Made by a program: the position numbers and the translations under genes. Shown here piece after piece: positions 23,575 through 36,536 of a stretch of DNA of 64,000 nt (its first letter is position 1; every line of letters starts with the position of its first letter). The stretch covers positions 121,807,474 to 121,871,473 of the forward strand of contig NC_073691.1 in assembly GCF_029784155.1 (NCBI RefSeq), read 5' to 3'. Origin of the DNA: Uranotaenia lowii (lineage: Eukaryota > Arthropoda > Insecta > Diptera > Culicidae). The notes beneath the pieces were generated by a model, which saw only the letters and a program-made list of their open reading frames with translations, searched no databases and was not told the DNA's origin.

Positions 23575-25784
23575 CTGGAGCGCGGGTTGCAGCAATTCAG
23601 GGGCGGATGAAAAGAGAATCGAAAAAAAAAAACGAAAATGAGACAAAATTATTTCAGCTCGGATAATAACCAGTTGGCGCTATGAATATTTTTCTTCAAG
23701 AAAGAATGATATTAATTCTGATGAAAATGGAATACTGAAACATTTGTGTTTCAAACAATAGTACTGAGCATTGGGACCCAATTCTTTCATTTCCTACGAA
23801 TTTTGAAGAAAAAAACAGCTTGGATTTTTTATAAATAAACCGATAGGGCTTCAAAAAGTTTGAATGTAACATTCTTGCATTAGATCAATAGCAAGGTGAA
23901 CTAAATAAATTAACTGTGTTTTATTTTTGACACTTCAATTTGCAACTTGAAATATTTTGCAGTGGTTGTGCATTATCATAAATGTAGGACCTGAGGAGTA
24001 ATAATAATCAAGTGTAGGACTCGCGCTGTAAGAAACATCGTTTTTTAACTTTTTGCATAACTATTTTGGCTTTGAAAAGAGTTCAGAGAACAAAGTGAAT
24101 AGTATCAGCAGAATGACAAATGAAACTGTTATGCTCAGTTAGAAGTAGAAAAGTCACCGTTACGATAAGCTAAAATTAAAACTAAATCAATCAAATATCC
24201 ATAAATAAACTAAATCTCAATCATTAAACTATTCTAGATCGTTGCCAACTCAATCCTTAAAGTGTTCAATTTGGCTCAAATCGCTGGAATGACATTTACG
24301 AAAACAACAATCGAGGGAAGCAACAACAAAAAATAAAATATAAGCACACTTGCAGTTTATTGTATCGGAAAATCCGCTGTGATCTGGCGAAAAAGCGAAA
24401 TTTTAAATTGCCTGTGAGCTATATTCCTATTTCCTAGAACTAAAATTGAGATGCGTTAGTCCAGCCAGGCAGAGCGGGCGATTTCCTCAGTGAATGGAAG
24501 TGGAGGTCCGTCGCGACGTCGTCGTTTGTTCGCGTTCTCTCGGTACATCGAAATGCAATAAAACTGGCAGCCGAATATGAGACGTGACTGAAATTCACAA
24601 CACACCAATTGTATGGCGACGAACAAATGGGATTATCCTATTATGGTGGTTCACTCTTGAAGCTAGAGCTTTTTTTCAAGAATGAACAACCGCAGCCGGT
24701 CAGTCGCAAAAAGCCTTCTTCAGAAAGTGGCAGAATCGAGTTTTGATTCAAACTAGAAGAGAAGATCGATGTTTTTCAACAAAAACAAGATATTTCTTAA
24801 AATTTACTGTGTAAAAGTGAATAATAATGCTTCTACGAATTATTTGAATAGATAACTGCATTTAAGGAGTTTTCTGGAATTCCAAGGTTTCAAAAAATGT
24901 TTCATTTGTAAAAGAATGTTAGATTTGAGGCTGTGTTTGAATCCAAAAAGCAGGCTTCGAATTAAAAAATACTAATGTTTTCCAATAGTCAAACACTATC
25001 GCTTTAATTTTAAGTCATAGATGGCAGCACTATCTTGCAATTTAATCGAATTGATGCCCATTTTCGAATATCCGGCATTAATTGAGGTGTGCTGGATGAT
25101 TTTGGTCAAGAAATAAGTACTTGGTTTATGGTACCGTGTTTACGCCTTGGGAATTATAAAATTACTAAATCAAAAAATTAGAATTTGAAAGTGAATTTCT
25201 TGCACCGATAATCAGAATAATGTTGTACTTTTCGATGGAGCTTGATGGACGACTGCAGTATTATTGGTATGATTTGAAATTGAATTGGAAGTTGAGATGA
25301 ACAGGAATTTTGGTGATGGTAATAACAAAAAACCAGTCTATCTCGGTTCGATTTTTGATCAACTTTACGATTCTGGGGGAACATTGATCACTTTTTTAAT
25401 TCCTTTTCGAATATTTTGGGGTTGCTTTTTTGTAACACTAAAAATTTAAAACACTTACTGAGGTAAGGAGTACAAAGCATGGTAGCGGAATATTCAAAGT
25501 TTGTTACAAAACCAGATTTCATGTTTCGGGGAAGCTTTGATCACTATGGGTTTAACGTATCTCAACATCTTCAAAATTATTGATTTGATGCCAATCGGCA
25601 CAGAAGGCTTAAAACATCAATAACAGTTGGTTTGCACTCAAAAGATGGACAATGTAATGTTGCTAGCAGCTTGCTGCATACATTTAGGGGTAAAAATTAT
25701 AAACATTTTTCAATATTTTTTGGCCTCAAAAACTAATGAAATTTCACCTCCATGCAATTTCACAGGTCCTCCCACTGTTCCGGG
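23575..25784. other. 17.1-kb intron, first part: no gene seen
   Basis: Starts (minus strand) at the acceptor of the Ig3 exon. At 24649-24687 a 13-bp stem (GTTCACTCTTGAA against TTCAAGAATGAAC, one mismatch) makes a short hairpin. Otherwise it is AT-rich with no exon or element that I recognise. Confidence 0.5.
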
Positions 25785-26650
25785 CTCTGCAAAAATCCAC
25801 ACTTATGATGTATGTTTTCTCACACATACGTCTTCAAAATTGCTCTACGCATAGATTTAATATACGTCATATGAACATCATATGCCACACATAAATTTTA
25901 TGTTCTCAATATGAAGTTAAATTCTATGATTTTCGTCTTTGAAAAATTCCATGTGTTCAAAATGGCCACCCTGAAGAAAAAGTTGGTGTGCCGTTCAAGT
26001 GACAATTTAAACGTTGAAATTTGGTAAGTAACTGTATTAAAATTAAGCATCGATCATTGATGTTTTCTCTTCTCCCCCACAGGAAGATGATCCCTGCATA
26101 CTGCTATAGGAGCCAAGGACGTTGTTAGAATTTTGATGAGTAGCAGAAGTCGGTTGAATAATATTGAAGGTGAATCGATCATTCTTATGATTTTTTTAAC
26201 ATCCTTGAAAATGGTTTTCATAGTTTTGCAGAATCAGGGTGACGATCAAAACCCTCGATATCTTGGACAAACGGGTCGACCGAGAATTAACATTCCAGAC
26301 GAAAACGAACGCGATTCATATTTCTATTTGTTTTTATTAACAATAAATTTTACAAAAATGTTTCGATAGCCAACAAGTCATAATTTTTTGTTTTCCTCCG
26401 GAAAACGAAGACGACCGAAATAAAACGTTTTCGAGTAGGCATTCCAGTAAACGCCTGGATGTAGGCAGATGTTTGAGTGCAATGTAAGCTAATGATTTTT
26501 ATGTGTGGGATTTTATAACTTTTATGTGACGCATATAGAAGTCATAATTTTGTATTTTATATGTGTGGACACGTTATTTTTAAATGGGAGTCACATTGTG
26601 AAAATCTATAAGGCTTACACATATCCCCAATATGTGGATTTTTTGCAGTG
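25785..26650. mobile_element. MITE with CTGCAAAAAATCCACA ends and splice-like cargo
   Basis: Left end CTCTGCAAAAATCCACAC (25785 onward) is the inverse of TATGTGGATTTTTTGCAGTG at the right (26631-26650), defining an ~866-bp element. The interior includes a stretch starting ATGGCCACCCTGAAGAAAAA at about 25961, followed by GTAAGTAAC at 26022 and a TCTCCCCCACAG at about 26071-26082. A second GGTGAATC...TTTTGCAG pair follows at about 26169-26230. These look like intron borders, but the would-be exons do not join into a long open frame. No transposase or target duplication was found. Confidence 0.6.
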
Positions 26651-29287
26651 TAGGGATATCTGTTTTTAAACAAGAGTGAAAAGATACCTTAAAATCCATA
26701 TAAAGCTTTCAAGTAACGGGAAAAGTTCCTAAATGCGCATGTCGGGTGATATACGCTTACAGACGTTTGACGAAATCGCATATAAATCAACATATCTAAT
26801 CAATCCAGTTAGAGGATAGTACGTTTTTGACAAAAGGGCATGCACAAAATGTATTGATAAACAAAGTCAAAAAAAAAAAATTGAAAATCAAACAAGATTT
26901 TGAACCACTTTTTATATAAATATATTGAACTTTAATCGTGCGGAAACAATAAAAAAAATTATTATGATGAATCTACCAAATCAGTTGAAAATCAGAAGTT
27001 CAACAATTAAACAATGATAAAATGGTGTAATCACGTAGATACAGGTTTTGGACGTCCATATCAAGCAGGTTAAATGCCGCTTTTATGAAAATTCATGCTT
27101 TTTATCATTGAAACCTTAAATCTACGCTCAAATTATAGACTTACGGTGAGAATTCGATCTGATAAAAATACCATAAGAACAAAATCATAAATAAGCGAAA
27201 ATAAAGCAAGTTGGTTTAAAATATTTCCCAAAACATAAATATGCGCAATTTGCCCCATCCGCATTGTTGATAATTACAAATTTGCATAATCACAGGGGAT
27301 GAGTCACTTGTCTTTGGATACTTGTCGGTAATAATTTTTACACTCTTCAACAGTTTTTCCTATATTTTGAGACAAACTGAGACTGCCTCATAGCTATATT
27401 TCAATATATATGTTTTTTTTTTTAAATTTTACAACCAATATCTGAGATATTTCAACTTATCCTAAAAATAAATATTGTACACAATTTTCGATTTTTTGTC
27501 GTTGTTTCTCAATCTCGCCTTTAGTCGGGGTTTAAGTTTCATACCTCTTACCTTACTTAGGATATATTTATTTAGTGAAACAAAAAACCGTCCAGAATTC
27601 TGGTAAAGGGACAGTTAAAAATGCGTGTATCTCAAAAACCATTCGTTTGATCGAAATACTTTCTACGAAGGAAATGAAGGTAATCTTATAATAATTCATG
27701 AAAAAACTGAAAAAAATTACTGTCGTTTTTTGTAAAAAAAATTTCTACTTCATTCTTGGTACCTCCCATCGGTTAGCTCAAACTTTCTCATCAGTTTTTC
27801 TAACTAATACTTCGTCATATCTGTATTTTAGGTGACTGCATCTTTCTCCTTCAATTTCTGCTACTTTTCGGTTCAATACTTCCCTTTTAAATGAAACTGT
27901 GGGCAATTCAGTGATCATTGCTGTTATGAAATTAACAAAATTGGATTATTTTTGAGATACTTAAAAACGGTTTTCATGGAATGTCTGCTGGCAAAATCTG
28001 TCAATAGCGAAGTAAAACCATCATGAGATTGAACTTGAACTATAATCGGTCAGTATAGATCGTAGATTACGAAGGGTCCGTAAAAGATTATTTATTCAAG
28101 CTTTTAAAAACAGCGAAAACCAAAGTTATCGTTTTGAAAATTGTTGTTTTTTTCCCCAAGAGCAGAATCTTGGCAAATCATTATATTTTTTACAAAACAA
28201 CCAGCAAATACATATTTTAATATGCTAGGGACCTTGCCACGAGCAGACATGATATAGGATTTAAACGCTGGAATTTGTTTGAAAAAGGATTTTTCATAAG
28301 TTTTGTCGTCCATCTGAAATCATCTGTCTCATAGCCTCGGTACCAGCTATACGGCTTACGAGCTCTGAAACCAGCAAAAAACTATTGTTATAGGTTAGGT
28401 TTCCATAAATAGTATCGAGGCAACACTTTCAGCGTATCTGAGAATTTTTATTGGACATTCAAACGATCTACACTTAGTTTTTCGCTCATGAAAAATATAA
28501 AATCTGGTATGAGACTTGAATTCCCTGATGACCCTTAACTGTAGTTCTCAATCATGTTTCACTTCAATGCTAGATTTGAACTTTGTGGACATTTTTGACA
28601 GTGTTTCCATACTTTTTCACCACTCATAAACAGTAATCCTTTGAATAATCAAGGGTTATGATGGATTTTGAAGGAAACTGTGCAATTTTTTTTTCTATTT
28701 ATCTTGCATCGTAAATATCTCAAAACCGCGTAAATTTAAAATTTTGAAAAATAGGTCTGACAGTACTTTTTACAAGCAGTAATATGCTGTCAAAATTTTG
28801 TATGTCCGATAACTAGGAAATACGCTATCAGTAAAAAAAAAAGTGTCCCATTTCTAAAAGAACTATGCTTTCAGTCTTAGACCTGACCGCTTATCATTTG
28901 TTTGGATCGTAAAACGTGTGGACCATGGATGTTTTGAAAAATAGTTCCATTTCCACTTTTCTCACGGTTTCAAGCTTCTCTTAGCAGTAGCTGTTGACAA
29001 CTGCTTGTAAAGCAGTTTTCATTTGTACAGATTGTTAGATTAACATGTTTTGAAACATTCTGTGCGAAAAGTAAGACAAAATAATGATTGGCAACAAAAA
29101 TTCAAGAAATCATACCAAACCTCGTTATATTTGGTCTGTATCTTTTCTCACTATTTTGACAATGTGGTATCTGAATGACCTCATAATCAAAATATAAAAT
29201 TTTCCGACCTTAAAAATTAGAAATGTACCGAATAGTGTTGTTCGGCGATTGTTTCAATTTCTTCCTATTTTTTCCATCTTGATGCCC
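26651..29287. other. Intron sequence with one dispersed repeat
   Basis: No exon or RNA gene seen. At about 28570-28862 lies a copy of a dispersed repeat whose inverse is at about 58540-58800 (separate entry). The rest is AT-rich and unremarkable. Confidence 0.5.
28570..28865 (+). repeat. Dispersed repeat, copy A (inverse copy at 58.5-58.8 kb)
   Basis: Shares, with gaps and substitutions, CATACTTTTT, GGATTTTGAAGGAAA, AAATTTTGAAAAATA, AAATTTTG(T/C)ATGTCC and AAGTGTCCCATTTCTAAA in the same order with the reverse complement of 58540-58800. The ends grade into unrelated sequence. It is probably an old MITE or other non-coding element; the family is not recognised. Confidence 0.65.
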
Positions 29288-30969
29288 CTAAGGGCTGTCC
29301 CAACGGTAGATGCAAAACACGGTTTTCGACCACGCTAAAACATTTCGGCTGGCACCGGTGGCGTATATTGCTGTTTTAGCACAGTTATCGATTTCAGAAT
29401 TCCCAACAGTTATACGCCTTTGTTCCAAATTCATGCAAATTTGGAACAGGATTTCAAAATATACGACAGACCGATTTAGTTCACGGTGAGAAAATTTTAG
29501 CCAACAATGATTTCTTTCACACATGTTTGGGTAACATTGGGTGTGATAATAGTTTCTTTTTGAGATATTATTTGAATGTTTTTTTTCGATTCAACCACCC
29601 TATACGTAACATAAATTGAGAATAGATGTTAATAAAAACCATATCAAGTATAAATAATAGATGTCACATTATTCTCGATTTAATATAATTGAATAAAAAG
29701 CTTTTCATTTGGGCTCGACGTATTAGTGAATCCAGTCAGCGTTCTAAAATTTGAAAAAAAATAAACGAAAAGAAAATTTTAATACTTTTTCGATTAGGTA
29801 AAATAAATGTTTATTGTTTGTTCTATAATTTTTGTTTTATTTGAGATATTGAGAGATTTTTAGTTTCGTATGGATTGCTCGGAGTTTTCGTCAATATCAG
29901 CATATTTTTCTGTATCCATACATAAATTTACAAAGGGGCCGTTCAGATACCACGTGGACAGAAAAATTAGATTTTTGACCCCCTTCTCCCCCTCCGTGGA
30001 CAAGCGTGGACATATGGCACACCCCTACCCTTCTCCCCGGATGTCCACGTGGACAGATTTGGAAAAGTTTTTATTTTAGATACCTATAATTTGACAGTTA
30101 GAAAACACCACTTTTTGCCTTTTTTGTTATAAAAATTGCTGATTTTGTAAAACCGAAAAAGAATTTACTGATATAAAAAAAATTTAAACTTGTTAGTTAT
30201 CATATTTATCACTTGCTTTTAAGTAGCTACTTTTTGTTTAAACTTAAACTGGAAAGGTATGCCATTTTAAGATTTTGATTTAAACATCTGAATATTAATT
30301 CACCTTTAGAAAATATTTTGAAAGTAAATTTGTCCACGTGGACATGACCCAAACCCCTACCCCCCTCTCCGTAGACAAGCGTGGACATTTCCATACCCCC
30401 CTCCTCCCCCTAAGTTGTCCACGTGGTATGTGAACGGCCCCAAAGTGAAACAAGTTTTTGTCAAACAAAAATGTCGACAAATCAAAGGAAAATTTCCTTT
30501 GATTTTGGGATAAACATTTCTCATTTCCTTTATCAATGTCAGCAATAACTTGAAAAAATATTGCTTTTTATTTCATTTTAACAAAGCCTTATTCCATTGA
30601 TTCAAAGCAATTTAAATGAATTAATTAACGAATAGTTACAATTGACCTTTTTTCCTCGTTGTGTAGTCATTTTTGCTTTTAAATTAATGAAATCCTGGTA
30701 GAATAGTTGAAATCATTGTTCTGTCAAAAAGAATATTCGTAGAATTAATTTTAAGACAATTAACCGTGAAACTCTAAACTTATGCAATTTTTCTAATAAA
30801 ATGGGTTTTTTCTTCTCAATTATTGAGTGTCTGCAATGAAAGTGTTTCCGTTTTAAATTTGCTCCTACACCGGTGGGGAGTGGGTGTTTTAGCCGATCCT
30901 AAAATTTCAAATTGTGCTAAAACTGGTATACTTAAAACCAATATTTACGCCTGAACCGTTGCAGGTGCT
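29288..30969. repeat. Tandem duplication, copy 1 (~1.68 kb)
   Basis: From about 29288 (GGCTGTCCCAACGGTAGATG at 29293) to GTTGCAGGTGCTCTAA near 30972. The next base onward repeats the same series at an offset of 1682 bp with very few substitutions. It contains a complete GGGGCCGTTCA MITE. A minus-strand frame (29288-29524, extended in copy 2) has no recognisable domain. Confidence 0.9.
29935..30441. mobile_element. 507-bp MITE, GGGGCCGTTCA termini
   Basis: The terminal inverted repeats are GGGGCCGTTCAGATACCACG at the left and the reverse complement of GGGGCCGTTCACATACCACG at the right, continuing into TGGACA (26 bp, one mismatch). Subterminal GTCCACG/CGTGGAC motifs repeat inside, each including CACGTG or GCGTGGAC. 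Flanks share AAA only, which fits a 3-bp target duplication but is not proof. No coding capacity. Confidence 0.85.
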
Positions 30970-32540
30970 CTAAAGGCTGTCCCAACGGTAGATGCAAAAC
31001 ACGGTTTTCGACCACGCTAAAACATTTCGGCTGGCACCGGTGGCGTATATTGCTGTTTTAGCACAGTTATCGATTTCAGAATTCCCAACAGTTATACGCC
31101 TTTGTTCCAAATTCATGCAAATTTGGAACAGGATTTCAAAATATACGACAGGCCGATTTAGTTCACGGTGAGAAAATTTTAGCCAACAATGATTTCTTTC
31201 ACACATGTTTGAGTAACATTGGGTGTGATAATAGTTTCTTTTTGAGATATTATTTGAATGTTTTGTTTTCGCTTCAACCACCCTATACGTAACATAAATT
31301 GAGAATAGATGTTAATAAAAACCATATCAAGTATAAATAATAGATGTCACATTATTCTCGATTTAATATAATTGAATAAAAAGCTTTTCATTTGGGCTCG
31401 ACGAATTAGTGAATCCAGTCAGCGTTCTAAAATTTGAAAAAAATAAACGAAAAGAAAATTTTAATACTTTTTCGATTAGGTTAAATAAATGTTTATTGTT
31501 TGTTCTATAATTTTTGTTTTATTTGAAATATTGAGAGATTTTTAGTTCCGTATGGATTTCTCGGAGTTTTCGTCAATATCAGCATATTTTTCTGTATCCA
31601 TACATAAATTTACAAAGGGGCCGTTCAGATACCACGTGGACAGAAAAAATAGATTTTTGTCCCCCTTCTCCCCCTCCGTGGAAAAGCGTGGACATTTGGC
31701 AAACCCCTACCCTTCTCCCCGGATGTCCAAAACCGAAAAAGAATTTACTGATATAATAAAAATTTAAACTTGTTAGTTATCATATTTATCACTTGCTTTT
31801 AATTAGCTACTTTTTGTTTAAACTTAAACTGGAAAAGTATGCCATTATAAGATTTTGATTTAAACATCTGAATATTAATTAACCTTTAGAAAATATTTTG
31901 AAAGTAAATTTGTCCACGTGGACATGACTCAAACCCCTACCCCCCTCTCCGTGGACAAGCGTGGACATTTCCATACCCCCCTCCTCCCCCTAAGTTGTCC
32001 ACGTGGTATGTGAACGGCCCCAAAGTGAAACAAGTTTTGTCAAACAAAAATGTCGACAAATCAAAGGAAAGTTTTCTTTGACTTTGGGATAAACATTTCT
32101 CATTTCCTTTATCAATGTCAGCATTAACTTGAAAAAATATTGCATTTCATTTCATTTTAATAAAGCCTTATTCCATTAATTCAAAGCAATTTGATTGAAT
32201 TAATTGAAGAATGGTTTCAATTGACCTTTTTTCCTCGTTGTGTAGTCATTTTTGCTTTTAAATTAATGAAATCCTGGTAGAATAGTTGAAATCATTGTTC
32301 TGTCAACAAGAATATTCGTAGAATTAATTTTAAGACAATTAACCGTGAAACTCTAAACTTATGCAATTTTTTCTAATAAAATGGGTTTTTTCTTCTCAAT
32401 TATTGAGTGTCTGCAATGAAAGTGTTTCCGTTTTAAATTTGCTCCTACACCGGTGGGGAGTGGGTGTTTTAGCCGATTCTAAAATTTCAAATTGTGCTAA
32501 AACCAATATTTACGCCTAAACCGTTGCAGGTGCTCTAATG
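30970..32540. repeat. Tandem duplication, copy 2 (~1.57 kb)
   Basis: Follows copy 1 without a gap. It differs from copy 1 by a 102-bp deletion inside the MITE (junction TGTCCAAAACC), loss of ~15 bp near its right end at an AAAAC microhomology, and scattered substitutions. It ends at GTTGCAGGTGCTCTAA near 32538, after which similarity stops. Confidence 0.9.
31617..32021. mobile_element. MITE copy in duplication 2, internally deleted (405 bp)
   Basis: Same 26-bp termini and the same flanks as the MITE at 29935-30441, so it was copied by the segmental duplication and not by a second transposition. The 102 bp equivalent to about 30047-30148 of the first copy are missing. Confidence 0.85.
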
Positions 32541-35500
32541 TTTTCAGGTGCTAGCTTTCAGATGATATTACCAGATGATTTACTACAAGATCTTTTTCAA
32601 GTAGAGGTGTATCTGATTTTCAAAATGTCATCAATAACTGGGAATTTTGAGACAAAACAAGTCGAAACATGTGCAGAGCAATTCAATATTGCTTATTTGA
32701 ATTGGACGGAATTCGAATTTGAGCAAGATACCTTCAAAACAGTCGTTTAAAAGATCGATGATCTTTAACCTTAAGCATACCATACTTTACACCACACAGT
32801 TGGAGAATTCAAGGGATTTTTAGAAAAATTTGTAAGAAAAGAGCAAACTAGAAAAAAATCTTGGCCAAAAACCAACTGTTCATTGAATCATTGAATCAGT
32901 AATCGTATTGAAGGATAAAACAAAAACTTATATTTATTTTCATTTTTCTTTCAAAATCTAAAAATTTTCAAAAAAAAAGTTAGTTTTTTAATCTATTTTT
33001 CAAATAATTTGAAATCAACCAGGAAAAGTCTGGGAAATTTTGATTAATATTTGTGCATCCCGGCTAGATTTGACATATCTCGAATTCTTTGTTGAATTTA
33101 TTGGCAAGCCTGGATATTTCAAGAAAATCTGGAATGGACGATAATCAAAAAATAAAGCTAGATACAGCCAAAAATACATGCTTACACCTAAAATGCTTTA
33201 TGCAAACCATGAGTTTAAATGATTTTGTAGCTTTTTCAACATTTTTTTGAGTATTTTATAAATTACCCAAAATCATTCAAAAAGTTTGACAATTTTGTTG
33301 TTGTATTGATTTTCAAAATAAATATACTATAATAAGAAAACTTAGTTCAACTATTCGGTGAGCCGAATATTCGACATAACGGTATTTTGGCGGTATTATG
33401 CCGACCGAATATTCGGTACATCTCTATTGAAAATATACAAAAGATGTTTCTTGAACTTTTCGTAATTTTTTTTTCCAGATATTTGAATTTGAAACGGTTA
33501 AATTGCTGGAACTGTTTTGCAATCCTAACTTGATAGCTTGTTTGAAATCTTAAAACTTAACTTTTGAATAAAATAAACTAAACATTCATTTTATAGACAA
33601 TCAATTGAAAAGATGTACAACTGATCAATAAAATCAAAACCTTGATTTCAAATACGTGATGCCCTACAGTTAATAAAAAAAATGCACAAATTTCATTCAT
33701 GAATTTTTTTTCTGTTTTCAACCCTTGAATCGCAAAAATGAGACCTGATAAAAAAAACTTATAACATATTTTGATTCAACGTCCCTACATTCGACAAAGT
33801 CAGCTCAAAATTCTTTACACCTCGGAAAAAAGTGACTAATGACTTGTAATATTCTTATCATTGTTATTTTTTTTTCTTAAATTTTACGACGTAGTGCTTC
33901 GATGCTGTTTTGCTTGTATCTTGATTTATATGGGGATCAGCTTTGAGTTTTCACCCTCGCTGCATTAATCGAACCACCCTTATCAGAAACTGATCAGCAC
34001 AACAGAAAAAACATCAAGCCAAACTGAGCTGAAAATATATTCCCCAACCAAACGGTGCCGCACCAGAGTGAAGCGTACATATGCACATATTTTTTGGGAA
34101 TCGATGTCCTTGCCCCATCCAAACAAAAACAAAATAACGGGACCAGTCAGTCGAGCAACGTGAACCAAACCAAAGAGAAAAACTGCCGTGTGATGATTCC
34201 ACATTTGAAACGATCTGCCATTTGTTTCGACACACACACAATAGAGAGTGTCATCCTCCACCCCCAACTTTTCTGAGAAACGAAGAGCACGAGAGATATG
34301 GCGAGATGAAATTTGGGAGCGGGGGACTTATCCATTTTCTCCCCGCGATCATGGAACGTAAAATTTTAGAGACTTCCTTGCCCATTTTCAAATATTTCGG
34401 CTGTTTTGCTTTTTTCTTGGTTGTTCATTGCTCCATTCCACGGCTATGCAGATATGGCTTTTTCCATTCGTTCCAGCATCAGAATCGGCAGCGTATCGTA
34501 GGCGTTGAACGTGCCTCAATAAGCCATTCAATAGAATGAGTGACTTCATTTTCTTATCCAAAAGCATCCTTGTCAATACGGTGTGGTTTGGATTGTCGGA
34601 TGGAAGGCCGTCGTGTCGTTACGTTGGGAATGCAAATTCAGATTTTACGGGTGAATAAAATTTTGGGTCATCTTCGCATGCGGCTGGGCATAAAAGAATT
34701 TGATTGGGCCCTGATTTGATTTCTGGAGATGCCAGTTGAGCCACGGATTGAGTAACACTGTCAGCGCATCAATTTCAAGTCATCTTGATTTAGCCGATAT
34801 TTGGAAACGATAGCTGCTTGTTGAAGATGGAAAATTGAAATTCATATCATGCCTTACCAATCGGGTTTTAAGACATGTTCCGGCGAGTTACGGAATGCAA
34901 GAAAGAACTCAAAAAAATAACAAATTTAACAAATTTTATTCTTCACATACACTTGGGCATTTATCAAAATAAACAAACATTTAAATTTTTGGCATGTGAC
35001 ACTCGCTTCTCTTTATAACGAGTTTAAAACACGAGCATATACAATTATACATGTATATGCTATATATGCTATATAGCTTCTCTTTATAACGAGTTTAAAA
35101 CACGAGCACATACATAAATCGCTCTATTTAGTACAGTTTACAAATTAAACACATTGCGGATCAAATACGAAGTAACTCGTTTGGTTGTGCAACAATTCGC
35201 GTCAATTGTTACAAACTTAATAATGGAACTTTATTCTACAAAATTGTACACAACGCTTTGGTAACTCTAAAATAATAAATTTTAAGAATTTGGAGCAGGT
35301 ATTTCTCAGATAGAGAATATCAAGTATCGGTGTTTTCCGGCTAAGATTCCTTCCCCATCCGTAAAGTGTTTCATTCGTCAAAATACCAATGCTTCTTGTT
35401 GGGTTCCATACAGTTTAAAAAGTTTGATAAACTTGGTACTCTAATAAATACTGCTAAAAAATATGGCATCGTAAGTTTATTATACTAGATCATGTGACTA

Positions 35501-35577
35501 ACAAACCTATTCAGTCGGGTGGTTAATACTAAATAGCTCGTTTTAACTTGATTTGCTGAATTTATAATGGTGCTTTT
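32541..35577. other. Intron sequence, no gene seen
   Basis: Around 33356-33425 a short AATATTCGG-rich block (two CGAATATTCGG-type palindromic motifs) resembles a degenerate MITE end. At 35008-35041 and 35075-35108 a 33-34 bp motif beginning GCTTCTCTTTATAACGAG is directly repeated. The 34.0-34.6 kb stretch is less AT-rich and open on both strands but shows no domain. No exon could be fitted to the sidestep-family gene. Confidence 0.45.
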
Positions 35578-36536
35578 TAGACTGCACCGAATGACCCGAC
35601 TCTTGAAAAAGTTATGTGCTGCAGGCTAAAATTAACTTTGGCCTAGTGCAAGATCTCATACCAAATTTGGGCTAGTTCGGATCACGGGATGAGGTCGCTC
35701 AACGAGCTTGAAGTTTGTATGGGATTTTGAGAAATTTTGTTCTAGAGACACATTCCACCGTGACGTGAAATCGCTTTTCCGGACTTTTCTGCACTGTTAT
35801 CATTCTTGAAGTCAACCAATTTCCTTGAAAATGAAAAAAATTGTAGCAAACGGTCGCAAATTGAATTTCCTTCAAAATGAATATGATTTGGTCATTTTAA
35901 AATTTAAGTTGTTTTTGTTGTGATTGATTACTTTTGTGACGTGAATTCACGCTAGAATTAACCATTTTGGACTTTTGTACATACAACTTTGATTTCCTAT
36001 TCTCTCTGAGGAAATAGAATTTCGGTGTCTTCGAATGAGTTGTAAAGAAAACAATTACCCACAATTTGATGTACCAAGCTTCTCGATTGAACAACAACGA
36101 ACGAAGTTATGTTTATTTGAAGTTGTGACGTGAACTCACTCAGTTCAAACAGAACAGGGTAGTTGACTGAATTCACGTCACGAATATGAAGTTATACCTG
36201 TGGTTATACTGAACCATTCTTTGGAGCCTTCCAATTTTATCTACACTTTCAAAAACGATATTCTGTTGTTCCGAATTTTACAATCAAAACTTTTCAGTAT
36301 CTTCACCTAACTTTTTCCTTATTTTGATTGGCACTTGAATAGCAACATATTGAGGGATCATATGTTAAAATTACTGCTGTCTTCATTTAAAGATTCATCA
36401 AAAAAAAAATTTTTTTTTTTCTATCTTTTAGTATTTTTATTTGAAAATGATGAACTTATTAAAAAAAAATCAACTAAATTATGCTCGATTTGTAAAAATC
36501 CGAACATCTGGAGGGTAAAATAGCTTTCAGAGCATA

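Noticed and set aside
29288..32540. LTR retrotransposon with two direct LTRs
   Set aside because: The two copies touch each other with no internal region, and there is no TG...CA border, primer-binding site or polyprotein; a tandem duplication explains it.
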